Shown: positions 20,400 through 30,118, counted from the first letter of the stretch. The stretch is DNA of 64,000 nucleotides from Leucobacter tardus (GCF_017583045.1 NZ_JAGFBF010000006.1:1-64000); one strand, 5' to 3'. The notes: generated by a model not told the origin, from the letters alone. A program made the numbers and translations.

Positions 20400-22067
20400 T
20401 CAGACGCGCAGCTTCCGTCGTTCCGCTTGCTCTCCCGGATCGGGAACCGGCAGCGACGCGAGCAGGCGCTGGGTGTAGGCCTCTCTCGGGTTCCCGAGCA
20501 CCTCGGCGCACGTGCCCGTTTCGACGAGCTCTCCGCGATACAGCACGCCGAGCCGATCCGCGAGGGCGTCGACGACCGCGAGGTCGTGCGTGATGAAGAG
20601 CGACGAGAACCCCAACTCTGACTGCAGCTCGACGAACAGATCGAGCACACGCGCCTGCACCGAGACGTCGAGCGCGCTCGTCGGCTCGTCGGCGATGAGC
20701 AGCTTCGGACCCAGGATCAGCCCGCGCGCGAGACTGGCGCGCTGACGCTGTCCGCCCGAGAGCTCGTGTGGGTACCGATCGCCGTAGCTCCGCGGCAGCT
20801 GCACCGCCTCGAGCAACTCGTCGACCCGTTTCCGAGCCGCCCGTGCGTCCTTCGCGAGCCCCTGCACGATCAGCGGCTCGGCGACGCACTCGGCGATCGT
20901 GAGCAGCGGGTTGAAGCTCGACGCCGGATCCTGGAACACGAAGCCGATGTCGCGCCTCGTGGCTCGGAAGTCGCGCTCGCGGTACCCGAGCATCTCGTGG
21001 CCGAGCACCTGCAGCGAGCCCCCGGTGACGGGCGTCAGGCCGGCGATCGCGCGCCCGATCGTGGACTTGCCCGATCCGGATTCACCGACGAGGCCGAAGA
21101 CCTCGCCGGCACCGATCTCGAAATCGACGCCCGTGACCGCGCGGAACCCGGGTTTGCCGAAGCGACCGGGGTACTGGATCTCCAGTCCTCGAGCCACGAC
21201 GAGCGGAGCACGCGGAGCGTCCGCCGACCGCCGCTCAGCGCGCTCCACCGCCTGCGCGCGGCGCTCCCCCAGCTTCGGCACGGCCGCGAGCAGATTCTGC
21301 GTGTATGCCTCCCGAGGGTGGGCGAAGAGCTCGGCCACGGGCGCCTGCTCGACGACCTTGCCCTGGTACATCACGGCGACGTCATCGGCGAGATCGGCGA
21401 CGACACCCATGTTGTGGGTGATGAGCAGGATCGCAGTGCCGAACTCGTCGCGCAGATCCCGGAGCAGGTCGAGGATCTCGGCCTGCACCGTGACATCGAG
21501 CGCCGTCGTGGGCTCGTCGGCGACGATGAGCCCCGGTCCGAGCGCCAGCGCCATCGCGATGACGACGCGCTGCTTCTGCCCGCCCGAGAGCTGGTGCGGA
21601 TATGAGTCGACGCGCGACTCCGGATCGGGAATGCCCACCTTGCGCAGGATGTCGATCGCACGCGTTCGCGCGGCCTTCCGCGAGAGCTTCTCGTGCGCAC
21701 GCAGCCCCTCGGCGATCTGCCACCCGATCGTGAAGACCGGGTTCAACGCCGTCGACGGCTCCTGGAACACCATCGCCACGTCGCGGCCGCGCACCTCGCG
21801 CAGATGATCCGCGGAGATGGCCGTCACATCGCTCACGCCCGAGCCGTCGCGGGCCGCGAGCACCACGGCACCCGACGCGGTCGCGGTCTCGGCGAGCAGA
21901 CCGAGTACGGCGCGCGCCGTCACCGACTTGCCCGACCCCGATTCGCCAACGACCGCGAGCACGCGGCCGGGTTCGACCGTGAGCGAGACGCCGTCGACGG
22001 CGGTGATCGGACCGTGGTCCGTCGCGAACGTGACCTCGAGGTCTTGAATATCGAGAATGTGTCTCAT
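20400..22067 (-). CDS. Peptide ABC transporter, fused double ATP-binding protein (second system)
   Basis: This 555-residue OppD-OppF fusion has domain 1 at about residues 5-265 (GESGSGKSV, LSGGQKQR, LIVADEP) and domain 2 at about 300-545 (GESGSGKST, LSGGQRQR, LLIADEP). The oligopeptide C-terminal signatures HPREAYTQNLLAAVP and NPREAYTQRLLASLP are present. ATG 22067 has GGAGG 7 bases upstream and overlaps the permease stop (ATGA). The in-frame sequence further upstream is antisense-like and not part of the protein. Confidence 0.92.
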   Translation of the reverse strand: MRHILDIQDLEVTFATDHGPITAVDGVSLTVEPGRVLAVVGESGSGKSVTARAVLGLLAETATASGAVVLAARDGSGVSDVTAISADHLREVRGRDVAMVFQEPSTALNPVFTIGWQIAEGLRAHEKLSRKAARTRAIDILRKVGIPDPESRVDSYPHQLSGGQKQRVVIAMALALGPGLIVADEPTTALDVTVQAEILDLLRDLRDEFGTAILLITHNMGVVADLADDVAVMYQGKVVEQAPVAELFAHPREAYTQNLLAAVPKLGERRAQAVERAERRSADAPRAPLVVARGLEIQYPGRFGKPGFRAVTGVDFEIGAGEVFGLVGESGSGKSTIGRAIAGLTPVTGGSLQVLGHEMLGYRERDFRATRRDIGFVFQDPASSFNPLLTIAECVAEPLIVQGLAKDARAARKRVDELLEAVQLPRSYGDRYPHELSGGQRQRASLARGLILGPKLLIADEPTSALDVSVQARVLDLFVELQSELGFSSLFITHDLAVVDALADRLGVLYRGELVETGTCAEVLGNPREAYTQRLLASLPVPDPGEQAERRKLRV

Positions 22068-23077
22068 CGGGAATCCTCCTCGGGCGACGACGCGCCACTC
22101 GCCTGCACCGGCACCATCGACGTCTGAGCGACACTGCCGCTCCCCCGCTTGGCGCGGCGACGACTGCGCAACCGCGGGTCGGCGAGATCGTTGAGGCTCT
22201 CGCCCGTGAGCGTGAGTCCCATCACCACCAGCACGATCGCGAGGCCAGGCCACAGGCTCGTCCACCAGACGCCGTTCGAGACGTCGGCGATCGCCTTGTT
22301 GAGGTCGTATCCCCACTCGGCCGCGGAGTTCGGCTCGATGCCGAAGCCCAAGAATCCGAGACCCGCCAGCGTGAGAATCGCCTCGGAGGCGTTCAGCGTG
22401 AAGACGAGCGGCAGCGACCGGGTCGAGTTGCGCAGAATGTGCCGGAACATGATCCGACCGCGGCTCGCACCGATGACGCGCGCGGACTCGACGAACGCTT
22501 CGGCCTTCACCCGAATGACCTCGGAGCGCACCACACGGAAGTACTGCGGAATGAAGACCACCGTGATCGAGATCGAGGCGGCGAGGATGCCGCCCCAGAG
22601 GCTCGACTGACCGCCCGAGATCACGATGGACATGACGATCGCGAGCAGCAGGGACGGGAAAGCGTAGATCGCATCGGCCAGCATGACCATCACCCGGTCG
22701 AGCCAGCCGCCCAGGAAGCCGGAGACGAGACCCAGCAGCGTTCCCGCGAAGATCGAGCACACCACCGCGATCACGATGACGAAGAACGCGGTTCGCGATC
22801 CCCAGATGACGCGCGAGAGCACGTCGTATCCGGCGATCGTCGTCCCGAACGGATGGGCGGCCGACGGGGCGCTGAGCGATCCGAAGTCGCCATCGGGATC
22901 GTTCAGCGTCGAGTAGCCGTAAGGGGCGAGCAGCGGGGCGAAGATCGCGATGAGCAGGAACAGCCCGAGCAGGGTGAGCCCCGCGATGAGCATGCCGCGC
23001 TGCAGACCGACGCTCTGCCTCACCTGCTTGACGAGCGGCCAGGAGTGCCAGGCGCGCTCCACGTGAGTCGCACTCAT
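22064..23077 (-). CDS. Peptide ABC transporter permease (OppC type, second system)
   Basis: This 337-residue permease has an OppC N-terminal helix (GMLIAGLTLLGLFLLIAIFAP), six membrane spans in total and the EAA loop ESARVIGASRGRIMFRHIL. The C-terminal 35 residues are hydrophilic (RSRRRAKRGSGS onward) and probably cytosolic. It is separated by one base from the upstream OppB-type permease and overlaps the ATPase gene. Confidence 0.92.
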   Translation of the reverse strand: MSATHVERAWHSWPLVKQVRQSVGLQRGMLIAGLTLLGLFLLIAIFAPLLAPYGYSTLNDPDGDFGSLSAPSAAHPFGTTIAGYDVLSRVIWGSRTAFFVIVIAVVCSIFAGTLLGLVSGFLGGWLDRVMVMLADAIYAFPSLLLAIVMSIVISGGQSSLWGGILAASISITVVFIPQYFRVVRSEVIRVKAEAFVESARVIGASRGRIMFRHILRNSTRSLPLVFTLNASEAILTLAGLGFLGFGIEPNSAAEWGYDLNKAIADVSNGVWWTSLWPGLAIVLVVMGLTLTGESLNDLADPRLRSRRRAKRGSGSVAQTSMVPVQASGASSPEEDSR

Positions 23078-23078
23078 G

Positions 23079-24152
23079 TCAGTACCTCACTCTCGGATCG
23101 ATGACTGCGGCGAGCACGTCGACGACGAAGTTGCTGACGGCGACGATCACCGCGAGGAGCGCCACGATGCCCTGCACGGCGACGAAGTCGCGCGCGCTCA
23201 GGTACTGCGCGAGCTGGAAGCCGAGGCCCTTCCACTCGAACGTCGTCTCGGTGAGCACGGCGCCCGCGAGCAGCAGGGCGATCTGCATGCCGATGACGGT
23301 GATGATCGGGATCAGCGCGGGGCGGTACGCGTGCTTCGTGACGAGACGGAACTCGCCCACGCCGCGTGATCGGCCGGAATCGACGTATTCGCGACCGATC
23401 GTGCCGATCATGTTCGTGCGCACGAGCCGGAGGAAGACGCCTGCGGTCATGAGCCCCAGCGTGAGGGCGGGAAGGACCGCGTGCGCGAGCACATCGATCA
23501 CGTTCTCGGAGTTTCCGGTGCGGATCGCATCGATGAGATAGATTCCGCTCGGATTCTGCACGAGTTGCAGCTGCAATTCGGTCGCGACGGACGCTCGACC
23601 GGAGACCGGAAGCCACCCCAACCAGATGCCGAAGATCAGTTTCATGATGAGGCCGGAGAAGAACACCGGCGTCGCGTAGGTGAAGATCGCGAAGACGCGC
23701 AGCACGGCGTCCGGTCCGCGGTCGCGGTAGTAGGCGGCGAGCATGCCGAGCGGAATGCCGACGAGCAGCGCCACGATGAGCGTGTAGATCACGAGCTCCA
23801 GCGTCGCGGTGCCGAAGGTGAGCAGCACCTCGGTGACGGCGCGGTTATCGCTGATCGTCGTCCCGAAGTCTCCGCGCAGCACGTTGCCGAGATATTCGAG
23901 GTACTGCACGATGACGGGCCGGTCGTATCCGGCCGCCGCGATCCGCTCCGCGAGCTGCGCCGGAGGCAGTCGATCGCCCACCGACGCCGTGATCGGGTCG
24001 CCGATCGAGCGCATGAGCACGAAGACCATCGTCACCAGGATGAAGATGGTGGGGATGATGAGCAGCGCGCGCCACAGAATGTAGCGCCCGAGCCCACCAC
24101 CGCCCCGCGTTCGAGCACGCGGGGCGGTGAGTGAGGTGTCGGTGATGACCAT
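23079..24152 (-). CDS. Peptide ABC transporter permease (OppB type, second system)
   Basis: This 357-residue permease begins with a 20-residue Arg/Gly-rich cytosolic tail, then the OppB helix and RSIGDPI motif. The transport domain contains the EAA-like VDSGRSRGVGEFRLVTKHAYRP region and the terminal DPRVRY. Together with the OppC-type gene it forms the membrane channel of the second peptide importer. The gap to the lipoprotein gene is 18 bases with no hairpin, unlike the first system. Confidence 0.92.
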   Translation of the reverse strand: MVITDTSLTAPRARTRGGGGLGRYILWRALLIIPTIFILVTMVFVLMRSIGDPITASVGDRLPPAQLAERIAAAGYDRPVIVQYLEYLGNVLRGDFGTTISDNRAVTEVLLTFGTATLELVIYTLIVALLVGIPLGMLAAYYRDRGPDAVLRVFAIFTYATPVFFSGLIMKLIFGIWLGWLPVSGRASVATELQLQLVQNPSGIYLIDAIRTGNSENVIDVLAHAVLPALTLGLMTAGVFLRLVRTNMIGTIGREYVDSGRSRGVGEFRLVTKHAYRPALIPIITVIGMQIALLLAGAVLTETTFEWKGLGFQLAQYLSARDFVAVQGIVALLAVIVAVSNFVVDVLAAVIDPRVRY

Positions 24153-24170
24153 GGAAGGCGCGGACTCCCG

Positions 24171-25775
24171 TTACTTCGTCAATGTTCCGAAACGGAACTT
24201 GAACGATGCGTCGAGGGTGACGCCGTCGACGCCGTCGACCGCAACGGCGACCTGCTCGCCCTGCAGCATCGGCAGGGTCGAGAGATCTTCGGCGAGGACC
24301 TCCTGCACCTCCTCGATCTTCGTGGCACGGGCATCGGCGTCGGTCGTGACGAGCTGCTCGCGCAGCAGGTCGTTGACCTCATCGTTGTTGTAGTGGTTCT
24401 CCAGGAACCCGCCCTCGAGGAAGAAGGGGGTGAGGTAGTTGTCGGCGTCCGAGTAGTCGGGGAACCAGCCGAGCTGATACGCCGGGTACAGATCCTCGAC
24501 CCGGTCCTTGGAGTACTGGGTCCACTCGGTGGACTGCACGTCGACCGCGAAGAGTCCGTCGGCTTCGAGCTGCGCCTTGATCTGCGCGTACTCTTCGGCC
24601 GACGCTGCGCCGTAGCGCTCTCCGGCGTACTGGAGCTGCAGCGAGACGGGGGTTTCCACTCCCGCGTCCTCGAGACGCTGCGCGGCCTTCGCCGCGTCCG
24701 GACCGCCCGCCTCGTCGCCGTAGAGGCCCATGAGCGGATCGCCCGCACCCGAGAGCCCCTCGGGAACGTGGCCGTAGAGCGGTGCGTAGGTGCCCTTGAA
24801 GACCTGCTCGGACAGCTTCTCGCGATCGATGAGGTCGGCGGCCGCCTGGCGAACCGCCTTCGCCTTCTCGGCATCCGCGTCGTCGGTCTGCGCACCATAC
24901 GGCATGGTGTCGAAGTTGAAGACGATGTACCGGATCTCGCCGCCCGGGCCCTTCACGACATTCAGGCCGTCGGTGCCCTCGAACTTCTCCACGTCGGTGG
25001 CCGAGAGGCTGCGGAACGCGACATCGACGCCCTGCGTCTCGATCGCCTGGCTGAGGTTCGACTCGTTCGCGAAGTACTTCACGTTGACGGTGTCGGTCGC
25101 GGGAGCGCCCCAGAGGCCCTGGTAGTTCTCGTTCGCGGTGAACGAGGCGAGGTTGCCCTTGTCGAAACTGTCGAGCGAGTAGGGGCCGGCGAACGGCTTG
25201 CCCTCGACGATCGCGGCGTCGTCGGCGACGGCGTCGGCCGGGAAGACCTCCTCATCCACGATCGGCCCGGCCGGGCTCGACAGCACCTGCGGGAAGGTCT
25301 GGTCGTCCTCCGACTTGAGCGTGAAGACCACTGTCGTGTCGTCGGGGGTCTCGATGCTGTCGAGGTTCGCCAGCAGGTCCTGCGGGCCGTTCGGGTCGCT
25401 GATGGTGACCAGACGGTCGAAGGTGAACTTCACGTCGGAGCTGGTGAGGTCGTTGCCGTTCGCGAAGGTGAGCCCTTCCTTGAGCTTCACCGTGTACTCG
25501 GTCGGCGCCGTGAACTCGGCGGACTCCGCGATGTCGGGGGCGACCTCGGACTCGTCGACGGGGTTGTTCATCAGGAAGGGGTACACGTTCGTCATGACGG
25601 CGAACGACCCGTTGTCGTAGGCACCGGCCGGATCGAGCGAGGTGACGACCTCGGTGGTGCCGACCGTGATCGCGCCCCCGGAGCCGCCGTCACCGCCCGA
25701 TCCGCCCCCGGCGCAGGCGGTCAGCAGGAGCGCCCCGGCTCCGAGTACAGCAGTTCCCAGCAGAGTTTTCTTCAT
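24171..25775 (-). CDS. Peptide ABC transporter substrate-binding lipoprotein (second system)
   Basis: This 534-residue SBP_bac_5-family lipoprotein starts MKKTLLGTAVLGAGALLLTAC, with the lipobox LTAC and then a Gly/Ser linker. The mature region matches the DppA type, with LTFANGNDLTSSDVKFTFDR near residue 110. ATG 25775 has GGAG upstream; a longer in-frame start lacks a signal-peptide character and is rejected. First gene of the operon. A good promoter lies at 25843-25872. Confidence 0.93.
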   Translation of the reverse strand: MKKTLLGTAVLGAGALLLTACAGGGSGGDGGSGGAITVGTTEVVTSLDPAGAYDNGSFAVMTNVYPFLMNNPVDESEVAPDIAESAEFTAPTEYTVKLKEGLTFANGNDLTSSDVKFTFDRLVTISDPNGPQDLLANLDSIETPDDTTVVFTLKSEDDQTFPQVLSSPAGPIVDEEVFPADAVADDAAIVEGKPFAGPYSLDSFDKGNLASFTANENYQGLWGAPATDTVNVKYFANESNLSQAIETQGVDVAFRSLSATDVEKFEGTDGLNVVKGPGGEIRYIVFNFDTMPYGAQTDDADAEKAKAVRQAAADLIDREKLSEQVFKGTYAPLYGHVPEGLSGAGDPLMGLYGDEAGGPDAAKAAQRLEDAGVETPVSLQLQYAGERYGAASAEEYAQIKAQLEADGLFAVDVQSTEWTQYSKDRVEDLYPAYQLGWFPDYSDADNYLTPFFLEGGFLENHYNNDEVNDLLREQLVTTDADARATKIEEVQEVLAEDLSTLPMLQGEQVAVAVDGVDGVTLDASFKFRFGTLTK

Positions 25776-25842
25776 TGATTTCTCCAGAGACACGACGAAG
25801 CGCTCGACAGCGAGCACCTCATCATCGGCAATAAGCTCCGCC

Positions 25843-25872
25843 AGATTAACGAGAAAATCTGTCTGACAGCAA
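25843..25872 (-). promoter_or_regulatory. Promoter of the second peptide operon
   Basis: TTGCTG (25872-25867) and TAATCT (25848-25843) on the minus strand are separated by 18 bases within an unusually AT-rich patch (25841-25915). The predicted leader is about 60 bases. Confidence 0.55.
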
Positions 25873-25989
25873 GTTCGACGGAAAATTCTTTGCAGACTTG
25901 TGCATTTCCGAGAAACGTGAGTGACAGACATCGCTCAGTGTCGGCGTACCCACCAGCGACGCACGAAGCCGAGGCGCTACGCTGACCTC

Positions 25990-26802
25990 GTGCAGACTGG
26001 CGACCGCGGCTTCCCCTCCGCGTCTCACGTGCGCCTGCGCTGGGAGCTCGGTATCGTACTCGCGCTCTCGTTCGGCGCGTCGGGCGTCTATGCGATCGTG
26101 CAGATCATCGAGCGCGTCACCCGCGACACCGCGCTCTCCGATCAGGCCGCGACGATCAACCGCACCCTCGCCGAACGTCCCCTCTTCGACCTGATCTATC
26201 AGCTGCTCGGCTTCGCGTTCGGACTCGCCCCGGTCGCACTCGTGTGCTTCCTGCTCTGGCGCAGTTCGCGTCCCCATCTCGGGGCGCTCGGGTGGGGTCG
26301 GATCCCTGGCGCCTCGCGATTCTGGTGGGGGCGCGAGACCGGAGGCGGCTTGCTGCTGGCCCTGATCATCGGCGCTCCCGGCATCCTGTTCTACCTCTTC
26401 GCCAAAGAGATCGGCATCAACACCACGGTGGTTCCCGCGGCGATCGACGCCTACTGGTGGACGGTCCCGGTGCTCATTCTGCAAGCCCTCCGCGCCGCAG
26501 TCGGCGAGGAGGTGATCGTCGTCGCCTACCTGTTCGACCGTTTGCGCAAGCTGGGATTCCGCCCGTGGGCCGTGGTCGGGCTGAGCGCAATCCTGCGCGG
26601 GAGCTACCACCTCTACCAGGGGTTCGGCGGGTTCATCGGGAATGTGGTCATGGGCGTGCTCTTCGGCTGGTGCTACCACCGCTTCGGACGCGTGCTGCCG
26701 CTCGTCGTGGCGCACTGGATCCTCGACATCGTGAGCTTCGTCGGCTACGCCTTCGCTGTGGCGTGGTGGCCCGAGCTCTTCGGTCCACCCGCGCCCGAGT
26801 GA
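25990..26802 (+). CDS. CPBP-family intramembrane metalloprotease
   Basis: This membrane protein of about 270 residues has seven or so hydrophobic segments. The CPBP (CAAX protease/bacteriocin-processing) motifs are visible: EE in AVGEEVIVVAYLF, then SYHLYQGF, and the terminal AHWILDIVSF with His/Asp. Bacterial members are often involved in processing or immunity; the substrate is unknown. GTG 25990 is chosen because the -10 box TACGCT (25978-25983) ends 6 bases upstream (leaderless type). A GTG at 25921 would add 23 basic residues. Confidence 0.8.
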   Translation: MQTGDRGFPSASHVRLRWELGIVLALSFGASGVYAIVQIIERVTRDTALSDQAATINRTLAERPLFDLIYQLLGFAFGLAPVALVCFLLWRSSRPHLGALGWGRIPGASRFWWGRETGGGLLLALIIGAPGILFYLFAKEIGINTTVVPAAIDAYWWTVPVLILQALRAAVGEEVIVVAYLFDRLRKLGFRPWAVVGLSAILRGSYHLYQGFGGFIGNVVMGVLFGWCYHRFGRVLPLVVAHWILDIVSFVGYAFAVAWWPELFGPPAPE

Positions 26803-26828
26803 TCGGGTGCACGGAACACCGCGCCCCG

Positions 26829-27380
26829 CTACTGGATCGAGTCGACGGCCGCGGCCGTGAGTCCCCAGATCTCGTCGTAGAGCTCCGGTGCATCGGCGCA
26901 GCGTTCCGCCGGCTTCAGCACCGAATACGAGTCGCCATCCTTCTGAATACCCCACTGCTGACGCATCGCGGCGCAGGAGTCGGGAAGGGAATCGATCACT
27001 TCGGAGTTCAGGATGAGGTTGTCGCCCTCGAACGTGTACCGCACCTGATTCCCGAACTTCGACGACACCTGCGCGGTGACGCCCCAGTTCTGAATCGGCA
27101 GCTCGAACGTGTTACCCACTTCCACAGGCGGCGGAGCGTCGGGATCCTCCGTCTCTTCGGCAGGATCCTGGTCGGCGTCCGCCGATGCTGACGGATTCTG
27201 CGTCTGGGTCGGTGCGGGAGCCTCGGCATCGGATGAACTCGCGCGCACGATGTTCACGATCACCATGGACGCGACCAGCGCGACGATCACGATGAGCCCC
27301 GTCACGATCCAGGGGATCATGTGCGGGTTCCGCTTGCGCGATGCCGAGCCATCGACCTCGGGGAGCTGCTTCGTGGTCAC
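26829..27380 (-). CDS. Secreted/anchored hypothetical protein with one TM helix
   Basis: The product is 183 residues. A short cytosolic N-terminus is followed by a TM helix (MIPWIVTGLIVIVALVASMV) and a Pro/Glu/Asp-rich linker of about 45 residues. The last 100 residues form an extracytoplasmic domain containing two Cys (DSCAAMRQQ and AERCADAP) that may form a disulfide. Function is unknown. GTG 27380 is preferred because TATGCT (27392-27387) lies 6 bases upstream. It converges with the CPBP gene. Confidence 0.65.
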   Translation of the reverse strand: MTTKQLPEVDGSASRKRNPHMIPWIVTGLIVIVALVASMVIVNIVRASSSDAEAPAPTQTQNPSASADADQDPAEETEDPDAPPPVEVGNTFELPIQNWGVTAQVSSKFGNQVRYTFEGDNLILNSEVIDSLPDSCAAMRQQWGIQKDGDSYSVLKPAERCADAPELYDEIWGLTAAAVDSIQ

Positions 27381-27448
27381 GGGGTCAGCATAGCGACCCA
27401 TCCCGAACGTTCCTGGCAGGCTCCTCCGCTCTTTCCTCGCGGTGCTGC

Positions 27449-28327
27449 TCAGCGAACGAGCCGCGCGATCGCCTCGATATGCGGCGCATCGGTCCCGCAG
27501 CATCCCCCGAGAATGCGAACGGCCGGCAGTCGCTCGCAGAGCGCCCAGACCGCTGCCGCGAACGTTTCGGGCGCGTCACCCTGCCCGTCATCGCCGTGAC
27601 GCGCGGCGTTGAGCCGCAACCCGACGATCCGTGCCAGTTCCGCTTCATCAGCCATGCCAGCCCCGACCTCGATCGGATGCGCGCAGTTGACCATGAACAT
27701 TTCGGCGGCTCCCGACGTCGCCGCATCGACCGTCGCGATCCCCTCGGCGAGCGAGCGTCCGTCCAACAGCGCCCCGTTCGGACCGAGACCGAAGGACACC
27801 GCGACGGGGATCCCCTCGCCGCCCGCGGCACGGACGATCCCGATCGCCTCATCGGCACCCGTAGCGGTGACGGCCGTCACCCGGTCGGCACCCGCAGCGG
27901 CGAGCGCGGCGATCTGCGGGCGGTGATACGCCTCCGACTCTTCCGGCGACATGCGCGCTTCCTCGTCGAACCGCGGCCCCACGCACCCGTTGACGGCGAC
28001 GGGGAAGTCGTCGACCTCGCGTTCCACGAGTTCGCGCACGAGCTCGACCGCTTCCCGGTTGGCGGCGGCGAGCGCGTCCGCGTCGTAGCCGAGACGCGCG
28101 CCCCAGTCAGCGTTCGCGCGCCACGTCGGCGTGTCGAGCACGAGGGACCTGCCCTGCTCGCGTGCGATGTCGACGAAGGGTCGGTAGTACGCGCGCAACG
28201 CTTCCCGTCCCTCCTCCGAGGCGAGCAGCACGAAGGCTGCGAACTCGGGCAGGTGCTGACCGAGCCGTTCGACCAGGGCGGTTTCGATGCCGCCGTCGGC
28301 GAGGGTGAACTCGGCGCTGTCAGTCAT
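27449..28327 (-). CDS. Homocysteine S-methyltransferase family protein
   Basis: This 292-residue zinc methyltransferase barrel uses S-methylmethionine or a related donor to methylate homocysteine or similar thiols/selenols. Zinc cysteines appear in MVNCAHP and in GGCCGTD near the C-terminus. The N-terminus ADGGIETALVER is family-typical. ATG 28327 has TACAGT (28339-28334) exactly 6 bases upstream. It resembles MmuM but the donor is unproven. Confidence 0.85.
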   Translation of the reverse strand: MTDSAEFTLADGGIETALVERLGQHLPEFAAFVLLASEEGREALRAYYRPFVDIAREQGRSLVLDTPTWRANADWGARLGYDADALAAANREAVELVRELVEREVDDFPVAVNGCVGPRFDEEARMSPEESEAYHRPQIAALAAAGADRVTAVTATGADEAIGIVRAAGGEGIPVAVSFGLGPNGALLDGRSLAEGIATVDAATSGAAEMFMVNCAHPIEVGAGMADEAELARIVGLRLNAARHGDDGQGDAPETFAAAVWALCERLPAVRILGGCCGTDAPHIEAIARLVR

Positions 28328-28414
28328 GCCGCCACTGTAACGCTGATCGCGACGGAGCGGGGACGAGCAGTGCCCCCTTCCGCGACCGCGCACTCCCGCC
28401 TACACTGCCGACGT

Positions 28415-28816
28415 ATGAGCGGATCCATCCAGACCCAGCACACCGTGTTCGCCCTCGACTGCCCGGACGCACCGGCTCTGGCCGGTTTCTACGCCACGCT
28501 GCTCGGCTGGGAGGTCGACCGCACCGATCCCGATGCGGAGTGGGTCGATGTGCGACCTTCCTCAGGCGATGTCGGCTACCACATCGCGTGCCAGCAGGTG
28601 GAGCACTACCGGGCACCCGAGTGGCCGGTCGGCGACATCGCGCAGCAGGCGCACCTGGATTTTTATGTCACCTCGATCGCTGAGGCCGAACCGTGCGTGA
28701 TCGCAGCGGGTGGCACGCGGCACGCGACGCAACCGAGTGAGACCGGCAGCTTCGTCGTCTATCTGGATCCGGTCGGGCACCCGTTCTGCCTCTGCCTTGT
28801 GGACTCCGGCGACTGA
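28415..28816 (+). CDS. VOC-family (glyoxalase/bleomycin-resistance fold) protein
   Basis: This is a 133-residue vicinal-oxygen-chelate protein with two beta-alpha-beta-beta-beta halves: N-terminal TVFALDCPDAPALAGFYATLLGWE, and C-terminal HLDFYVTS with VYLDPVGHPFCL. Potential metal ligands are retained (His near residue 79, Glu/Asp near the C-terminus). Substrate unknown. TACACT (28401-28406) lies 8 bases before the ATG. It ends 11 bases from the convergent hydrolase gene. Confidence 0.82.
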   Translation: MSGSIQTQHTVFALDCPDAPALAGFYATLLGWEVDRTDPDAEWVDVRPSSGDVGYHIACQQVEHYRAPEWPVGDIAQQAHLDFYVTSIAEAEPCVIAAGGTRHATQPSETGSFVVYLDPVGHPFCLCLVDSGD

Positions 28817-28827
28817 ACGCCCGCCCG

Positions 28828-29640
28828 TCAGCCGGCGAGCAGGAACGAGCGCAGTGCGGCGATCACCTCGTCGGGCTTCTCGGCATGCACCCAGTGCCCG
28901 GCTCCATGCACGGTCATGCGGACGGTGCGGGGGAACAGTGCGCGCATCGCCGGCTCATCGTCGCGGGTGACGTAGCCGGAGCGCTCGCCCGCGATCCAGA
29001 GCACCGGGCCCCGATACGACACGTCGCCCATGTCGGGGAACCCCATGATGGTCGGCAGCTCGCTCCGCAGCAGCTCCAGATTGGGTTCCCACCTGAAACC
29101 GTCGTCCTCGCGCTTGAGGTTCTGCAGCAGGAAACCGCGAACGGTGTCGTCGGGGATCGCCTCGCGCAGCTGCTTCCCCGCATCCGTGCGGCGCTCGATG
29201 GCGGCGAGGTCGACCGTTGCGAGCGAGTCGAGCAGGTGCTGGAACTCGCCTCGCGCGCGCACCGCCTCGACCGGGGAGATGTCGATGACGACCAGCCGGC
29301 GCACCAGATCGGGGTGGCGCAATGCGAGCACCATCGCGACTTTGCCTCCCATGGAGTGCCCCACGACATCGACGGGACCGTCCGCCGCGAAATCTGTGCG
29401 GAGGTGCTCGGCGACGTCGTCGGCGAGCTCGCGGTAGTCGATGCCAGCGGTCCAGCCGGACTGGCCGTGGTTCGGCAGGTCGACCAGCAGGCTCTGCGCG
29501 TCGGGTTCGAGCCCCGATGCGATCCGCGTGAAATTCTTGCCGCGCCCGAAGAGACCGTGGAGGAACACGATGCGGCGCGCGTCACGCGCTCCGTGCCCGA
29601 CGGCGACGGAGTGAATCGGGTGCGAGAGACGATCTGCCAC
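28828..29640 (-). CDS. Alpha/beta hydrolase (YbfF-like esterase)
   Basis: This 270-residue alpha/beta hydrolase has the oxyanion motif FLHGLFG (residues 26-32), nucleophile S96 in GHSMGG and terminal histidine in GAGHWVHAEKP. Overall layout resembles acyl-CoA/ester hydrolases of the YbfF group. GTG start at 29640, with TAGGTT (29652-29647) 6 bases upstream, supports a leaderless transcript. Substrate unknown. Confidence 0.88.
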   Translation of the reverse strand: MADRLSHPIHSVAVGHGARDARRIVFLHGLFGRGKNFTRIASGLEPDAQSLLVDLPNHGQSGWTAGIDYRELADDVAEHLRTDFAADGPVDVVGHSMGGKVAMVLALRHPDLVRRLVVIDISPVEAVRARGEFQHLLDSLATVDLAAIERRTDAGKQLREAIPDDTVRGFLLQNLKREDDGFRWEPNLELLRSELPTIMGFPDMGDVSYRGPVLWIAGERSGYVTRDDEPAMRALFPRTVRMTVHGAGHWVHAEKPDEVIAALRSFLLAG

Positions 29641-29695
29641 GTCTCCAACCTAGCCCTCCGATCCCGCTCTCGGCTGGAGGCGCACCCGGCAGTTC

Positions 29696-30118
29696 TCAGG
29701 CACCTGGCGACGAGAACGCCCACATGACGCCGTAGCGATCGAACACCTGGCCGTACCAGTCGCCCCAGGGTGCGCGCTCGAACGGCATACCGTCGCTTCC
29801 ACCGCCGTCGAGGAGCTTGGTGATCAGTTCACGCGCCTCGTCCGGAGAGTCGGCCGTGTAGAGCAACGAGTACGCGGTTCCGCGCACCGGATAGTCGGTC
29901 CCGTCATCCATCGCGTCGCCCCCGGCGATGATGCCGCCGGGCAGCGTCAGCGTGGCGTGCGCCACCGCCTGCGGGTCGGGAGTGAAGGGCATCCCCTGCA
30001 GGTCCATGTCGCCGTACCGCGCGATCTCGAGTTCACCCCCGAACACCTCGTGCCAGTGCTCCATCGCTTCGGCAGTCGTGCCGGGGAGAGCGATGTAAGT
30101 TGCGAGTGACGTGACCAT
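29696..30118 (-). CDS. PhnB-like VOC-fold protein
   Basis: This 140-residue protein of the PhnB/3-demethylubiquinone-methyltransferase-like branch of the VOC fold starts LATYIALPGTTAEAMEHWHEVFGGE. It ends with APWGDWYGQVFDRYGVMWAFS. Most members have no known catalytic role. AAGGAG lies 7 bases before the ATG. It reads toward the neighbouring alpha/beta hydrolase but has its own ribosome binding site and a 55-base gap. Confidence 0.85.
   Translation of the reverse strand: MVTSLATYIALPGTTAEAMEHWHEVFGGELEIARYGDMDLQGMPFTPDPQAVAHATLTLPGGIIAGGDAMDDGTDYPVRGTAYSLLYTADSPDEARELITKLLDGGGSDGMPFERAPWGDWYGQVFDRYGVMWAFSSPGA

Noticed and set aside
20400-22760. 786-codon version of the second fused ATPase
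   Set aside because: The first 231 codons are the out-of-frame image of the OppC-type permease; the true start at 22067 has GGAGG and the usual ATGA overlap.
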